Positions 50,421-58,813 of a stretch of 64,000 bases of DNA are shown piece after piece; within the stretch, counting starts at the first letter, position 1, and every line of letters begins with the position of its first letter. The notes below the pieces were generated by a model. The model was not told where the DNA came from. It saw only the letters and a program-made list of their open reading frames with translations, and searched no databases. A program made the position numbers and the translations under genes. This stretch comes from Rhodanobacteraceae bacterium (lineage in GTDB: Bacteria > Pseudomonadota > Gammaproteobacteria > Xanthomonadales > SZUA-5), in assembly GCA_024234055.1 (NCBI GenBank), contig JACKOW010000001.1, positions 124,001 to 188,000 on the forward strand, in the 5' to 3' direction.

Positions 50421-53400
50421 CTAGGAGCCCACCTTGAACCGACCGATCTCGATGGTCTGGCTGCCGCTTTCCAGACGTCGGGTGGTGGCAGCGCGTTCGC
50501 TGTGGGCGGTGCCAAAGCGGGTCTGGAATTCGAGCTGGATGGTGACCGGGCCGGTGAGGCTCTGGCGGCGATCGCCGAAATAGTTGGCGAGTACCACATA
50601 GGTGCCGGGCAGCGGACGGCGGATGGTGTAGACCTCCGGGCCATAGCCGCCCGTGAAATCGCGGCTCATGTAGCCGCCGGTGCGGGTGCGTGGCTGGCTG
50701 TAGACCGCCTTGTCGCCGCTCGGATCCACCACCCACAGATCAATATCGGTGTTGTCCGCATCCCAGCTCAGGACCACGCGCAGTCCGACGGCGACCGGGT
50801 CCAGCAGTTCGGTCGGAATGCCCAACCCGGCCAGATCCAGATCGAATTCCTTCGGCGCCTGCGCCAGCACGTCATTGAGTTCGTGCAGCGCGATGATCTC
50901 GATATCCGGAAAGCGCCCATGCCACTCGCCGATGGCCACTTTCCACAGCAACTCGACCGCACGGGCGCGATCGGGCTGATCCTGTCGTGCCAGTGCCAGG
51001 GCCAGATCACGATAGCTCTGCGGCTCCTCCGGACGCTGTTCCAGCGCAGATTCAAATTGCGGCACCGCCAGCGCGTACAGATTCCATTGCCCCAGCCGAT
51101 AGGCCAGCACCCGGGTCAGCGCGGTGTTCTCGGTGTCGAGTTCGGCCAGATTGGAGAGCACCCGCAGCGCCAGTCGCGGCGCCTTGGCCTGCACGCGCAG
51201 GAAGTCGGCGACATCCAGATAGAAGGCCGGCATCTGCCCATGTACTTCGCGCTGGGCCAGATAGGCGAGGTAGGGATCGTCGGCAGCGCGGATATCGGCC
51301 AGATAGGGCGTCTCCGGATTCCACCCGGAAAGTTCTATCTGAGCCGACAAGTTGCTCACGGCCTCCGCGGCTGCCGGGCCGCCAGCCGCTTTCGCCGCCG
51401 CGGCCGGACTGTCCAGCCGCTCTTCGGAAACCGGCATCGGCACCGACGGTGCGGATGCCGGCATCGCTGGACGGGGTGAACTGGGTGCCGGTGCCGAGGC
51501 CCCGGCTTGCATGCTGGCCACTTCCCGCGCTGGGCCTCGGTCGCGATCGGCCAGCTGGTCGTCTACCTCGGCACGATTCTGGCGTGGGCTGGCCATCTGC
51601 GGCAATTGCTCACGCTGCGCCCGCAAGGCTTCCAGCGCAAAGACCACCGCGGCGGCTTGGCGCTCCCAGCTACGGCGTGAATCGGGCTCGGCGCCCTCAC
51701 GCAGCCAGCGCTGCGCCAGTGTCCGCGATTGCTTCAGCAATGTCTGCGCCTGGCCGCGCCCCGCCGACCAGGTCTTGTCCGTGCTATCCGGCCAAGCCGC
51801 GAACTCGGTCTCGGCCATGGGCAGCAGCAGCGTCTCGATGCCGGGATAGCTGGCGGCGTGGTAGTCACGGAATTCCTGCCAGCGTTGCCGCAGCGATTGC
51901 AGGCGCGCTTCCAGGCCAGGATCAGCCAGCGGCTTGGGCTGGCTTGCGATCAGGCGCCGGTACTCGGCCAGCAACGGCGCTTCCCTGGGCTCCACGCGGT
52001 AGCGCACGTAGTCTTCGATGCGATCCAGTACCAGCAGCGAGGTGCCGGCCGTGACCACGCCAAAGCGCTTGCCGATGGCGCTCATCGCCGCGCTGTCGGG
52101 CTTGGCGGCGCTCGCCAGCTGTGCCAACCAGGCCTGGGCCCACAGTCGATGCACGGTATCGGCCAGTGCTGCATTAGCGGGCTCGGCCCGGCCGAAGGCG
52201 ATGCTGCGAGTGACCACCGCGTCTTCGCCATAGCCAAGCTTCAGTTCCAGCGTGCCACGGCCGCGGCAGCGTGCGCTGATGGTCAGGGTGCGCTCCACAG
52301 CGGTCGGCGCCTGCGGACTGATGTCACTGCAACTGCCGCCGATGCTCCGGGTTGCGAGCAAGCGCCACTGCCGCTGCAACAGTCGCCCGGCGGCCTCATC
52401 GGCACTACTCAAGGCGCCGAGGTCGATAACCTCGCCACCGCCGGCGCGGGCGATACGCGCGAGCCGGGCGTGATCGGCGCGCTGGGCGGCGTGCATCAGC
52501 TGCACCGTCGGGCGCCGACCACCGCTGTCCACCAGCGTGGGTTCGGAGGCGCCAAAATTGCTCAGGCCATCGCCGATGATCAGGACTTGATCGACCTTGC
52601 CCAGTGCGCGCAGATCGATGGCTCCGTAACTGCTGCCGCCGTCCAGCGGCAGGGCCTCGATCGCTGCCAGCAGAGCATTGCCATCGCCGCCGCGGACGCT
52701 GAAACGTTGCACCGGATCGGCGTCATTGCGAAAAGCCACCAGCTGCACGTCCACCTTGTTCAGGGCCTTGAGCCAGGCGGCCAGCGCGGCCGTCTCGTGC
52801 TGACGATTGCGCTCGCGGGCGCTGGCCGAAGCGTCGAAAAACAGTGCGATCCGGCGCGGGCGAATGGCCGTGTCGCGCTCGGGACGGCCGCTGTCGATCA
52901 GAGCCACCACGCTGCGCCAGGCTGGATCGATCACGTCGGCGGCCTCGATCTGTGCCTGGCCCTGTCCTTTTGGAATCCGGAATGCCAGTTCGCTGCGCGG
53001 GCGCACCTGTTCGCGGGTGTACTCGGCGACCCAGGCCGTGCCACTGCGATCGAAACGCAGATCCGGATCGACCTTGCCGTCATCGCTCAAGGGCTTGCCC
53101 GCGATCAACGCGGTTTCGGCGCGCAGATGCAGCCGCGCCACCGGATCCTTGAAGTACATCGGCAGCCGATAGCGCCAGCTGTCACCCTGATCGGACAGCG
53201 TGGCTTCCAGATGCAGGCGCACGCGTTTGCTGCCTTGCGCCGGTATCGGATACAGCCGGGTGCGGAACACATTGCCGACGGTCAGTTCGGCGAGGCCGGG
53301 ATCGATGCGTCGCCGCGAGGTGTCCTCAAAGGCGACGCGGGCCGTTTCCTTGTCGACCACCACGCCCTCGCGCATGACACCGTCCACTTCCAGCGCATAG

Positions 53401-53672
53401 CCAGCCACGGTCTGACCTGCGGCCAGCGGGAACACGAACTCGCCTTCGAGCACGCGATTGTTGGGATTGTCGAAACGCAGTTCCAACGTGGTTCGGGCAA
53501 TGAAGCCCTGCGTGCGAATCTGGATATCGAGTTCACCCAGGCTGATCGGCTTCAAGCCGCTGGCCGGGGCTATCCATACCTGAGGCGGATGCACCACGGC
53601 TTCGGCATCCGGGTTCTGCGCCTGGGCCGCGGGCAAGGTCAGGCAGGTCAGCAGCAACAGATATCGATACAC
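50421..53672 (-). CDS. VIT and von Willebrand factor A domain protein with DUF2135-like C-terminus
   Basis: A 1083-residue exported protein: signal peptide (LLLLTCLTLPAAQA), VIT domain (about 40-165, LDIQIRTQGFIARTTLELRF, DNPNNRVLEGEFVFPLAAGQ), and a VWA domain from about 275 with the MIDAS motif DASAS. Alpha-helical and Ala/Pro-rich stretches follow (about 600-780), then a TPR-like region and a C-terminal DUF2135-like beta domain (LRVVLSWDADNTDIDLWVVD, YFGDRRQSLTGPVTIQ). These are usually periplasmic or surface proteins of unknown partner. The start is GTG at 53672 with GAGGAG 7 nt upstream. The stop TAG lies in a GCTCCTAGGAGC palindrome. Confidence 0.85.
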   Translation of the reverse strand: MYRYLLLLTCLTLPAAQAQNPDAEAVVHPPQVWIAPASGLKPISLGELDIQIRTQGFIARTTLELRFDNPNNRVLEGEFVFPLAAGQTVAGYALEVDGVMREGVVVDKETARVAFEDTSRRRIDPGLAELTVGNVFRTRLYPIPAQGSKRVRLHLEATLSDQGDSWRYRLPMYFKDPVARLHLRAETALIAGKPLSDDGKVDPDLRFDRSGTAWVAEYTREQVRPRSELAFRIPKGQGQAQIEAADVIDPAWRSVVALIDSGRPERDTAIRPRRIALFFDASASARERNRQHETAALAAWLKALNKVDVQLVAFRNDADPVQRFSVRGGDGNALLAAIEALPLDGGSSYGAIDLRALGKVDQVLIIGDGLSNFGASEPTLVDSGGRRPTVQLMHAAQRADHARLARIARAGGGEVIDLGALSSADEAAGRLLQRQWRLLATRSIGGSCSDISPQAPTAVERTLTISARCRGRGTLELKLGYGEDAVVTRSIAFGRAEPANAALADTVHRLWAQAWLAQLASAAKPDSAAMSAIGKRFGVVTAGTSLLVLDRIEDYVRYRVEPREAPLLAEYRRLIASQPKPLADPGLEARLQSLRQRWQEFRDYHAASYPGIETLLLPMAETEFAAWPDSTDKTWSAGRGQAQTLLKQSRTLAQRWLREGAEPDSRRSWERQAAAVVFALEALRAQREQLPQMASPRQNRAEVDDQLADRDRGPAREVASMQAGASAPAPSSPRPAMPASAPSVPMPVSEERLDSPAAAAKAAGGPAAAEAVSNLSAQIELSGWNPETPYLADIRAADDPYLAYLAQREVHGQMPAFYLDVADFLRVQAKAPRLALRVLSNLAELDTENTALTRVLAYRLGQWNLYALAVPQFESALEQRPEEPQSYRDLALALARQDQPDRARAVELLWKVAIGEWHGRFPDIEIIALHELNDVLAQAPKEFDLDLAGLGIPTELLDPVAVGLRVVLSWDADNTDIDLWVVDPSGDKAVYSQPRTRTGGYMSRDFTGGYGPEVYTIRRPLPGTYVVLANYFGDRRQSLTGPVTIQLEFQTRFGTAHSERAATTRRLESGSQTIEIGRFKVGS

Positions 53673-53796
53673 CGGAGCTCTCCTCGCAGGTGAAGTGGAA
53701 GACTACCCTGCGTACAACGAGGCGCGGCGGCGAGTGGGGTTAAGCGCCCGTGTCAGAATGGAGTCGCGGTCGCCTCTGGCGGTGCGCATCAACCAA

Positions 53797-53957
53797 GGGG
53801 CAGGGGGCAGGGGGCAGGGGGCCTACGTTGCGGCACGATCAGATCATGCGTCGGGGTTGGACACCGGTCCCCTGTCCGTCGCGCTTTCCTTTCCAATCCA
53901 TTGAATCCATGAGTTCTGCCAGTCACGTAGACCGCTTCGCGGCCAACGTGACCTACG
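53797..53957. repeat. GGGGCAG heptamer repeat copy 2 and a GTAGGTCACGTTGG palindrome
   Basis: Bases 53798-53825 are four GGGGCAG-type units. The following core (53826-53860) matches the core at about 2156-2191 with a few changes. Then 53925-53957 is a palindrome (CACGTAGACC...GCCAACGTGACCTACG type) of the family also seen at 9510, 14337 and 14553. It holds the stop codon of the minus-strand hydrolase gene. No gene lies in 53673-53952. Confidence 0.75.
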
Positions 53958-54621
53958 ACCAGCCTCTCCGCGGGCCGGGCGCCGCGTCAGCAAAATGCCC
54001 ATGTCGCAGAAAGTGGGCCGTCAGTGCCGCGGCGCGCTCTGAAAACAGCAAGGCGGTGTGACTGGCGGCCACGGTACAGTGATCGCTGATGCCGGGCAGA
54101 CGGGTTTCGGCGACGGCCACGGTGCCATCGTTGGGTCGCGGCAGCGGACCCAGAATCAGGCTCAAACCGAAGGAAATCTCGCCGGCAATCACACCAATGG
54201 CGGTATCTCCCTGCCATTCCGGCAGACCGTCGATCAGGATCTGTCGCGCGCCGCCGAGACCAAGCTTGTCCAGCTTGATCCGGTTCAGACGCCGGGCCAG
54301 ATGACTGCCGCGCAGCGGCGATCCGAGGCAGACCACGCGCTGCACGCGGCTGGCCGCGGCGTGGGCGCTGCGCAGAAAGTCCACGGCAATGACCCCGCCC
54401 AGGCTATGGCCCACCAAGTGCACGGGCTCGCCTTCGGCATCAATGACCCGCGCCAGGCGGGCATGGTGCTCGCTGACCGGCGACTTGATGCTGGCGTAGT
54501 CGAAGCGCTGCACCCGAAAGCCGGCCTGTTGCAGACGCGCATCCAGCCTGGCGGTAATGCCCGAACGCATCCAGATGCCGTGCAGCAACAGCACCCGTGG
54601 GCGGGCGCCCGTCTCAGCCAC
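53953..54621 (-). CDS. Alpha/beta hydrolase, lipase-like
   Basis: A 222-residue cytoplasmic-looking hydrolase with VLLLHGIWM (oxyanion HG) and nucleophile elbow GHSLGG (Ser at about 71), then LGSPLRGSHLARRL. Asp (NDGTVAVAE) and a final His (ASHTALLF) are candidates for the triad. It resembles PGAP1-like/AB hydrolase-6 esterases; the substrate is unknown. The GTG start overlaps the upstream SPOR gene by 8 bp. The TAG stop is provided by a palindromic repeat. Confidence 0.85.
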   Translation of the reverse strand: MAETGARPRVLLLHGIWMRSGITARLDARLQQAGFRVQRFDYASIKSPVSEHHARLARVIDAEGEPVHLVGHSLGGVIAVDFLRSAHAAASRVQRVVCLGSPLRGSHLARRLNRIKLDKLGLGGARQILIDGLPEWQGDTAIGVIAGEISFGLSLILGPLPRPNDGTVAVAETRLPGISDHCTVAASHTALLFSERAAALTAHFLRHGHFADAAPGPRRGWS

Positions 54622-55288
54622 AGCTGCGCGGTTTCAGGGTGAGTTCGGCGGCCCCGGGCAACTCGCTGTAGTCGGGCGGCTCGGATGTGTCGCGCTCATA
54701 TTCGATCCAGAAGGCGCGCTCCACTTCAGTACGCTCCTCAAGACGGGCCGGAAACCCCAGCGCCGCAATCTGCGCCTGCCGGCGCGAGGCATTGTCCCGA
54801 TCACGGAACAGGCCAAGCGACACCGTATTCTCGTGATCGCCGGCGGTGACCACGTAGTAGTCGCGTACGCCGGCGGCATTCAGCTGTCGCGCCGATTTCA
54901 GGGCGGCATCGCGGGTGCTGAAGGCCGGCAGATAGACCCAGTAGCCGCGTGTGGTCACGCTGCTGCTTTCCTGGTACTGGATGCGCTTGACCTGCGGTGT
55001 CAGCAGATCCATGCCGCGGCGCAGGTCCGACTGGGTTTCGAAGGGACCCAGCGCTGCGCATACAGCGGGCGGCAGATTTGGATCTGCAGCCGCCTGTGCC
55101 GACGAATCGGCTGCCTGCGCTGCCTGAGCCATCAGCGTGCTGTCGCGCTCGCTCAACAGCACCAGGCTGGGAACATCGCTTTGCGCAAGCGCCACGGGAG
55201 CCAGCGGCGCCTGCACACGCCAATACCACCAGGCCCCTGCAGCCAGGTTCATCACCAACAGCAATAGAAACAGGATGCGCGCCAGCAT
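54614..55288 (-). CDS. SPOR-domain membrane protein
   Basis: A 224-residue protein with one N-terminal transmembrane helix (about 4-22), a low-complexity linker, and a C-terminal SPOR-like domain (about 115-195: YWVYLPAFSTRDAALKSARQ, YYVVTAGDHENTVSLGLF, RDRDNASRRQAQIAALGF). SPOR domains bind denuded glycan at the division site. Two cysteines, VCAALG and the C-terminal RSCG, may pair. In related genomes such a gene usually follows birA and coaX; neither is here. Confidence 0.8.
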   Translation of the reverse strand: MLARILFLLLLVMNLAAGAWWYWRVQAPLAPVALAQSDVPSLVLLSERDSTLMAQAAQAADSSAQAAADPNLPPAVCAALGPFETQSDLRRGMDLLTPQVKRIQYQESSSVTTRGYWVYLPAFSTRDAALKSARQLNAAGVRDYYVVTAGDHENTVSLGLFRDRDNASRRQAQIAALGFPARLEERTEVERAFWIEYERDTSEPPDYSELPGAAELTLKPRSCG

Positions 55289-55378
55289 GGGTCGCCGTTT
55301 CGACGGTCAGCCTCGCATTCTATGCGTACTGTGCCGAAGGACTGCTCAGCGGCCAGCCAGTGCCCGCAGTTCGACCGA

Positions 55379-55900
55379 TCAGGCGCGCACCAGCGTGACC
55401 GGAATTTCGGTCTCCTGGGTGACGCGGTTGGCCACCGATCCGAGCAGGGCGCTGCCCAGTGGGCCTTGGCCTCGGGTTCCCATCAGGATCATGCTGGCCT
55501 TGATCTCCACACTGCGGCGAAGGATGCACGCGGCCGGATTGCCCATAACCAGATGCCGGGTGTAGGCCACCCCCGCGGTATTCAGGCGCTCGCAGGTCGC
55601 GGCGGTCTGCTCGATACCGTTCGCCTCCAGTTGGCGGTCGGCGGCTTCCTTGCCAATGAAGGGATGCACCCACAGCAGGTGCACCGCGCACGGCCACCGA
55701 TAGACCTGCTGCCATTGGATGATCTGATCGGCCAGCGCCAGGCTGACATCGGTGCCATCGATGGCCACCACGATCCGCGGCAGATCGGTGGCCACGGCCG
55801 CACCAAAATGCTGGCTGACCGCGATCAGGCGCTCGATGTCATCACGCTCCTCGCGGCGCTCGCCATCATGCTCGGGCAGGTGAAGGATGGGACTGGTCAT
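55379..55900 (-). CDS. Universal stress protein (UspA family)
   Basis: A 173-residue protein. The Usp fold starts at LPRIVVAIDGTDVSLALADQ (about 41) and ends with the ATP-binding motif GTRGQGPLGSALLGSVANRV (G-2x-G-9x-G-S) and IPVTLVRA. A 40-residue N-terminal extension precedes it. ATG 55900 is chosen; the frame remains open upstream into the next gene without a better start. Likely cytoplasmic and stress-induced. Confidence 0.88.
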   Translation of the reverse strand: MTSPILHLPEHDGERREERDDIERLIAVSQHFGAAVATDLPRIVVAIDGTDVSLALADQIIQWQQVYRWPCAVHLLWVHPFIGKEAADRQLEANGIEQTAATCERLNTAGVAYTRHLVMGNPAACILRRSVEIKASMILMGTRGQGPLGSALLGSVANRVTQETEIPVTLVRA

Positions 55901-55929
55901 CGATGGCTCACTCCTGGATGTTCGACAGC

Positions 55930-56487
55930 TTATTGCGCGTTGACCCGTTGCGCTTCGAGCAGACTGTCCAGCTGTCCGGCGCGATCGCGGGTGATGTTGG
56001 CCAGGGCCTCGGCGTGCATCGGTTGGAACATGGTGCCCGACATGGCGCCATAGGCCGTGTCCAGTGCCTTGTATTCGGCATCGCGAAAGGCTAGCCATTT
56101 CCGCTGCGAGATGCGCAGTTGTTCCTTCGCCTCCGGTCCGAGCTCTGCCATCAGTTCACGCCAAAGCCGATTGAGCTCCCGGTCCCAGGCCGCCTGGGAT
56201 TGATCAATGCAGCGACGCATGCCCTGCGTGCTCATGCCCTCGGGCGTTTCCATGCAGCGCGTGAGTTCGGCTTCGATCGGATGCTGGTCGGGGAAGGCGT
56301 CGTTGGCAAAGACCAGCGCCGGGGACAGAGTCAGTACCGAGACTGCGAGCCAGGAACAAAAGCGTGGCAGGGGATGGGCGATGGAGCGGGGCAGGGGGCG
56401 GGGGGCACGGGGCAGGGGAAGAGCCGCGCCTGGGTGGTGCTTGTTTGCCTCTTGTCCGGAAAGCGTTCTTGAACTGTGGTCAATCAT
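55930..56487 (-). CDS. LprI/DUF1311-like exported protein with repeat-encoded N-terminus
   Basis: A 185-residue protein. The C-terminal domain (about 70-170: EAELTRCMETPEGMSTQGMR RCIDQSQAAWDRELNRLWRE, then ISQRKWLAFRDAEY) matches the lysozyme-inhibitor LprI N-terminal domain family (DUF1311). The hydrophobic signal core FCSWLAVSVLTLSPALVFA starts only at residue 43. The preceding 42 residues include LPLPRAPRPLPRSIAHPLPR, a translation of GGGGCAGG-type repeats (about 56360-56425). No ATG or GTG nearer to the signal core is in frame, and ATG 56487 has GAGG upstream. The N-terminal region therefore seems to have been expanded by repeats. Confidence 0.75.
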   Translation of the reverse strand: MIDHSSRTLSGQEANKHHPGAALPLPRAPRPLPRSIAHPLPRFCSWLAVSVLTLSPALVFANDAFPDQHPIEAELTRCMETPEGMSTQGMRRCIDQSQAAWDRELNRLWRELMAELGPEAKEQLRISQRKWLAFRDAEYKALDTAYGAMSGTMFQPMHAEALANITRDRAGQLDSLLEAQRVNAQ

Positions 56488-56516
56488 GTTCTCTGCCTCG
56501 TATGCAAAAACATGGC

Positions 56517-56668
56517 GTCATTGCGAGGAGCGCAGCGACGAAGCAATCCTGTGTCTCGCGACCTGCATCTGGATTGCTTCGCTTCGCTCGCAATGACGCT
56601 TCCGATGAGAGCATTTCCCGAGTCCCGAGTCCCGAGTCCCGAGTCCCGAGTCCCGAGTCCCGAGTCCC
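56517..56668. repeat. GTCATTGCGAGGAGCG palindrome and GAGTCCC heptamer array
   Basis: Bases 56518-56598 form a long imperfect palindrome, GTCATTGCGAGGAGCGCAGC with its inverse GCTTCGCTCGCAATGACG, the same element as at 21188-21268. It is followed by eight GAGTCCC heptamers (about 56610-56665) that end 15 bp before the lpd stop. The array matches the arms in gspH. No gene lies in the 193-bp gap. Confidence 0.9.
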
Positions 56669-56680
56669 GTGCCCCATCAT

Positions 56681-58447
56681 TCACTTCTTCTTCGGGATGT
56701 ACAGATCCGTGATCGTGCCCTCATACACTTCGGCCGCCATGCCCACCGATTCGCTCAGGGTGGGGTGCGGATGGATGGTCAGACCGATGTCGGCTGCATC
56801 GCAGCCCATTTCGATGGCCAGCGCGGCTTCGCTGATCAGGTCGCCAGCGTTGGGGCCGACGATGCCGGCGCCGACGATCTTGTGTGAGGCCTCATCGAAG
56901 ATCAGTTTGGTGAAACCTTCGGTGCGATTGATGCCGATGGCGCGGCCGCTGGCGGCGTAGGGGAATTTGCCCACGCCCACCTTCATGCCCTTGGCCTTGG
57001 CTTCGCTCTCGGTGACACCCACCCAGGCGATCTCCGGATCGGTATAGGCCACGCTGGGGATCACACGGGCAACAAACTCGCTGTTCTGACCGGCGATCAC
57101 TTCGGCGGCCACCTTGCCCTCATGAGTGGCCTTGTGGGCCAGCATCGGCTGGCCGACGATGTCGCCAATGGCGAAGATGTGCGGCACATTGGTGCGCATC
57201 TGCTTGTCGACGGCGATGAAGCCGCGATCGCTGACCGCCACGCCGGCTGCCTCAGCCTTGATCTTCTTGCCATTCGGGGTGCGTCCGACCGCGCACAACA
57301 CGCGATCGAACAGCATCGGCTCGGGTGCCTTGTCGCCCTCGAAGGTAGTCAGCAGGCCCTTTTTCTGCGCTTCCACCGAGACTACCTTGGTCTTCAGATG
57401 GATGCCGCCGTAGCGCTTGCCGATGCGCTGCTGCAGTGGCCGCACCAGATCCGGATCGGTGCCCGGCATCAGCTGGTCGAGCAGTTCGACGACGGTCACT
57501 TCGCTGCCGAGCGCGTCATACACGCAAGCCATTTCCAGACCGATGATGCCGCCGCCGATCACCAGCAGCTTCTTCGGGATATCGGCCAGATCGAGCGCGT
57601 CGGTGGAATCCATCATGCGGGCGTCGTCCCAGGGCAGGCCGGGCAGTTTCACCGCCTGTGATCCGGCGGCAATGATGGCGTGCTCGAAACCGATGACTTG
57701 ATCGCCGTCTGCGGTTCTGACCGTGACCGTGTTGGCCGAGCTGAATTCGCCGTTGCCCTGCAGCACTCGCACCTTGCGCTGCTTGGCCATGCCTGACAGG
57801 CCGCCAGTGAGCTTGCCGACCACCTTGTCCTTGTACTCGCGCAGCTTGTCCAGATCGATCTTCGGCTTGCCAAAGGAAATGCCGAGCTCGGCCGAATGGC
57901 TGGCCTCGTCGATGACGCGCGCGGTGTGCAGCAGCGCCTTGGACGGAATGCAGCCCACGTTGAGGCATACACCGCCGAGGGTGGCATAGCGCTCGACCAG
58001 GATCACGTCGAGGCCGAGGTCAGCACCGCGGAAGGCCGCGGTGTAGCCGCCCGGACCCGCACCCAGCACCAGCAGCTGGCAGCGCAGATCGGTATTGGCG
58101 GGCGCGGTGGCGGGGGCTGGTGATGCCGCCTTTGCTGGCGCGGGCTCGGATTTGGCAGGCGCAGCCTCCGCTTTCTTCTCCGCTGGCGCGTTCTCGATCC
58201 TGGCATCGGCTTGTGTGTCGAGAATCGCGACCACTGTGCCTTCAGACACCGAATCACCCACCTTGACCTTCAGCTCGACCAGGGTGCCGGCGGCGCTGGA
58301 AGGGACTTCCATCGTGGCCTTGTCCGACTCCAGCGTCAGCAGGCCCTGATCAACCCGGATCTGATCGCCGGGCTGGGCCAGCAGTTCGATCACCGGCACG
58401 TCCTGATAACTGCCGATATCCGGTACCCGAACTTCAATCTTGGCCAT
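56681..58447 (-). CDS. lpdA: Dihydrolipoamide dehydrogenase with N-terminal lipoyl domain (E3)
   Basis: A 588-residue E3 component. A lipoyl domain occupies residues 1-75 with the lipoylated Lys43 in ESDKATMEVP, then an Ala/Pro/Lys hinge (about 90-125). The flavoprotein follows: LLVLGAGPGGYTAA, the redox disulfide GGVCLNVGCIPSK, the NAD-binding VIGGGIIGLEMA, FAIGDIVGQPMLAHKA and the catalytic HPHPTLSE. It reoxidises dihydrolipoamide of the pyruvate dehydrogenase E2. ATG 58447 has AGGAG upstream. The aceE/aceF genes that commonly precede this type of E3 are not adjacent. Confidence 0.95.
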   Translation of the reverse strand: MAKIEVRVPDIGSYQDVPVIELLAQPGDQIRVDQGLLTLESDKATMEVPSSAAGTLVELKVKVGDSVSEGTVVAILDTQADARIENAPAEKKAEAAPAKSEPAPAKAASPAPATAPANTDLRCQLLVLGAGPGGYTAAFRGADLGLDVILVERYATLGGVCLNVGCIPSKALLHTARVIDEASHSAELGISFGKPKIDLDKLREYKDKVVGKLTGGLSGMAKQRKVRVLQGNGEFSSANTVTVRTADGDQVIGFEHAIIAAGSQAVKLPGLPWDDARMMDSTDALDLADIPKKLLVIGGGIIGLEMACVYDALGSEVTVVELLDQLMPGTDPDLVRPLQQRIGKRYGGIHLKTKVVSVEAQKKGLLTTFEGDKAPEPMLFDRVLCAVGRTPNGKKIKAEAAGVAVSDRGFIAVDKQMRTNVPHIFAIGDIVGQPMLAHKATHEGKVAAEVIAGQNSEFVARVIPSVAYTDPEIAWVGVTESEAKAKGMKVGVGKFPYAASGRAIGINRTEGFTKLIFDEASHKIVGAGIVGPNAGDLISEAALAIEMGCDAADIGLTIHPHPTLSESVGMAAEVYEGTITDLYIPKKK

Positions 58448-58497
58448 GATGCTGCTCCTTGCTGGGACCGCTTGGAGCATAGCGGGCGGATCCGCTC

Positions 58498-58730
58498 CGC
58501 GGGCAGGCCAGTCGCGGATGAATCAGCTCCCACAGGGAAGTGGCGTCCCGGGCCTCTGTGGGAGCGGGCTCTGCCCGCGATGCTCTTGCCGGGTGTGGCG
58601 AACGGGCAGGTCGCGGATGAATCAGCTCCCACAGGGAAGTGGCGTCCCGGGCCTCTGTGGGAGCGGGCTCTGCCCGCGATGCTCTTGCCGGGTGTGGCGA
58701 ACGGGCAGGTCGCGGATCAATCCGCTCCCA
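58498..58730. repeat. 99-bp tandem repeat of REP-like units
   Basis: GTCGCGGATGAATCAGCTCC starts at 58511 and 58610, with a changed copy at 58709, so the period is exactly 99 bp. Each unit includes CTCCCACAGGGAAGTGGCGT and GTGGGAGCGGGCTCTGCCCG CGATG, close to the REP sequence GTGGGAGCGGGCTTGCCCGC known from Pseudomonas. Because 99 is divisible by three, open frames across it show repeated 33-residue units, but these look artefactual. Confidence 0.9.
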
Positions 58731-58735
58731 CAGGC

Positions 58736-58766
58736 AAAAAAAAGAGCAGGCCTGAGCCTGCTCTTT
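58736..58766 (-). terminator. Rho-independent terminator for the DUF2059-like gene
   Basis: On the minus strand AAAGAGCAGGC-TCAG-GCCTGCTCTTT forms an 11-bp stem with a 4-nt loop, continuing into a run of T (the plus strand shows eight A at 58736-58743). It lies about 48 bp after the stop at 58814. Confidence 0.93.
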
Positions 58767-58813
58767 CAATCCAGCTTCGACCTGCCGGTAGCTGTCGCCG
58801 CCGGCCTACGCGA

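Noticed and set aside
51729..53693. 654-codon plus-strand frame opposite the VIT/VWA gene
   Set aside because: Shadow of clear VIT and VWA motifs on the minus strand.
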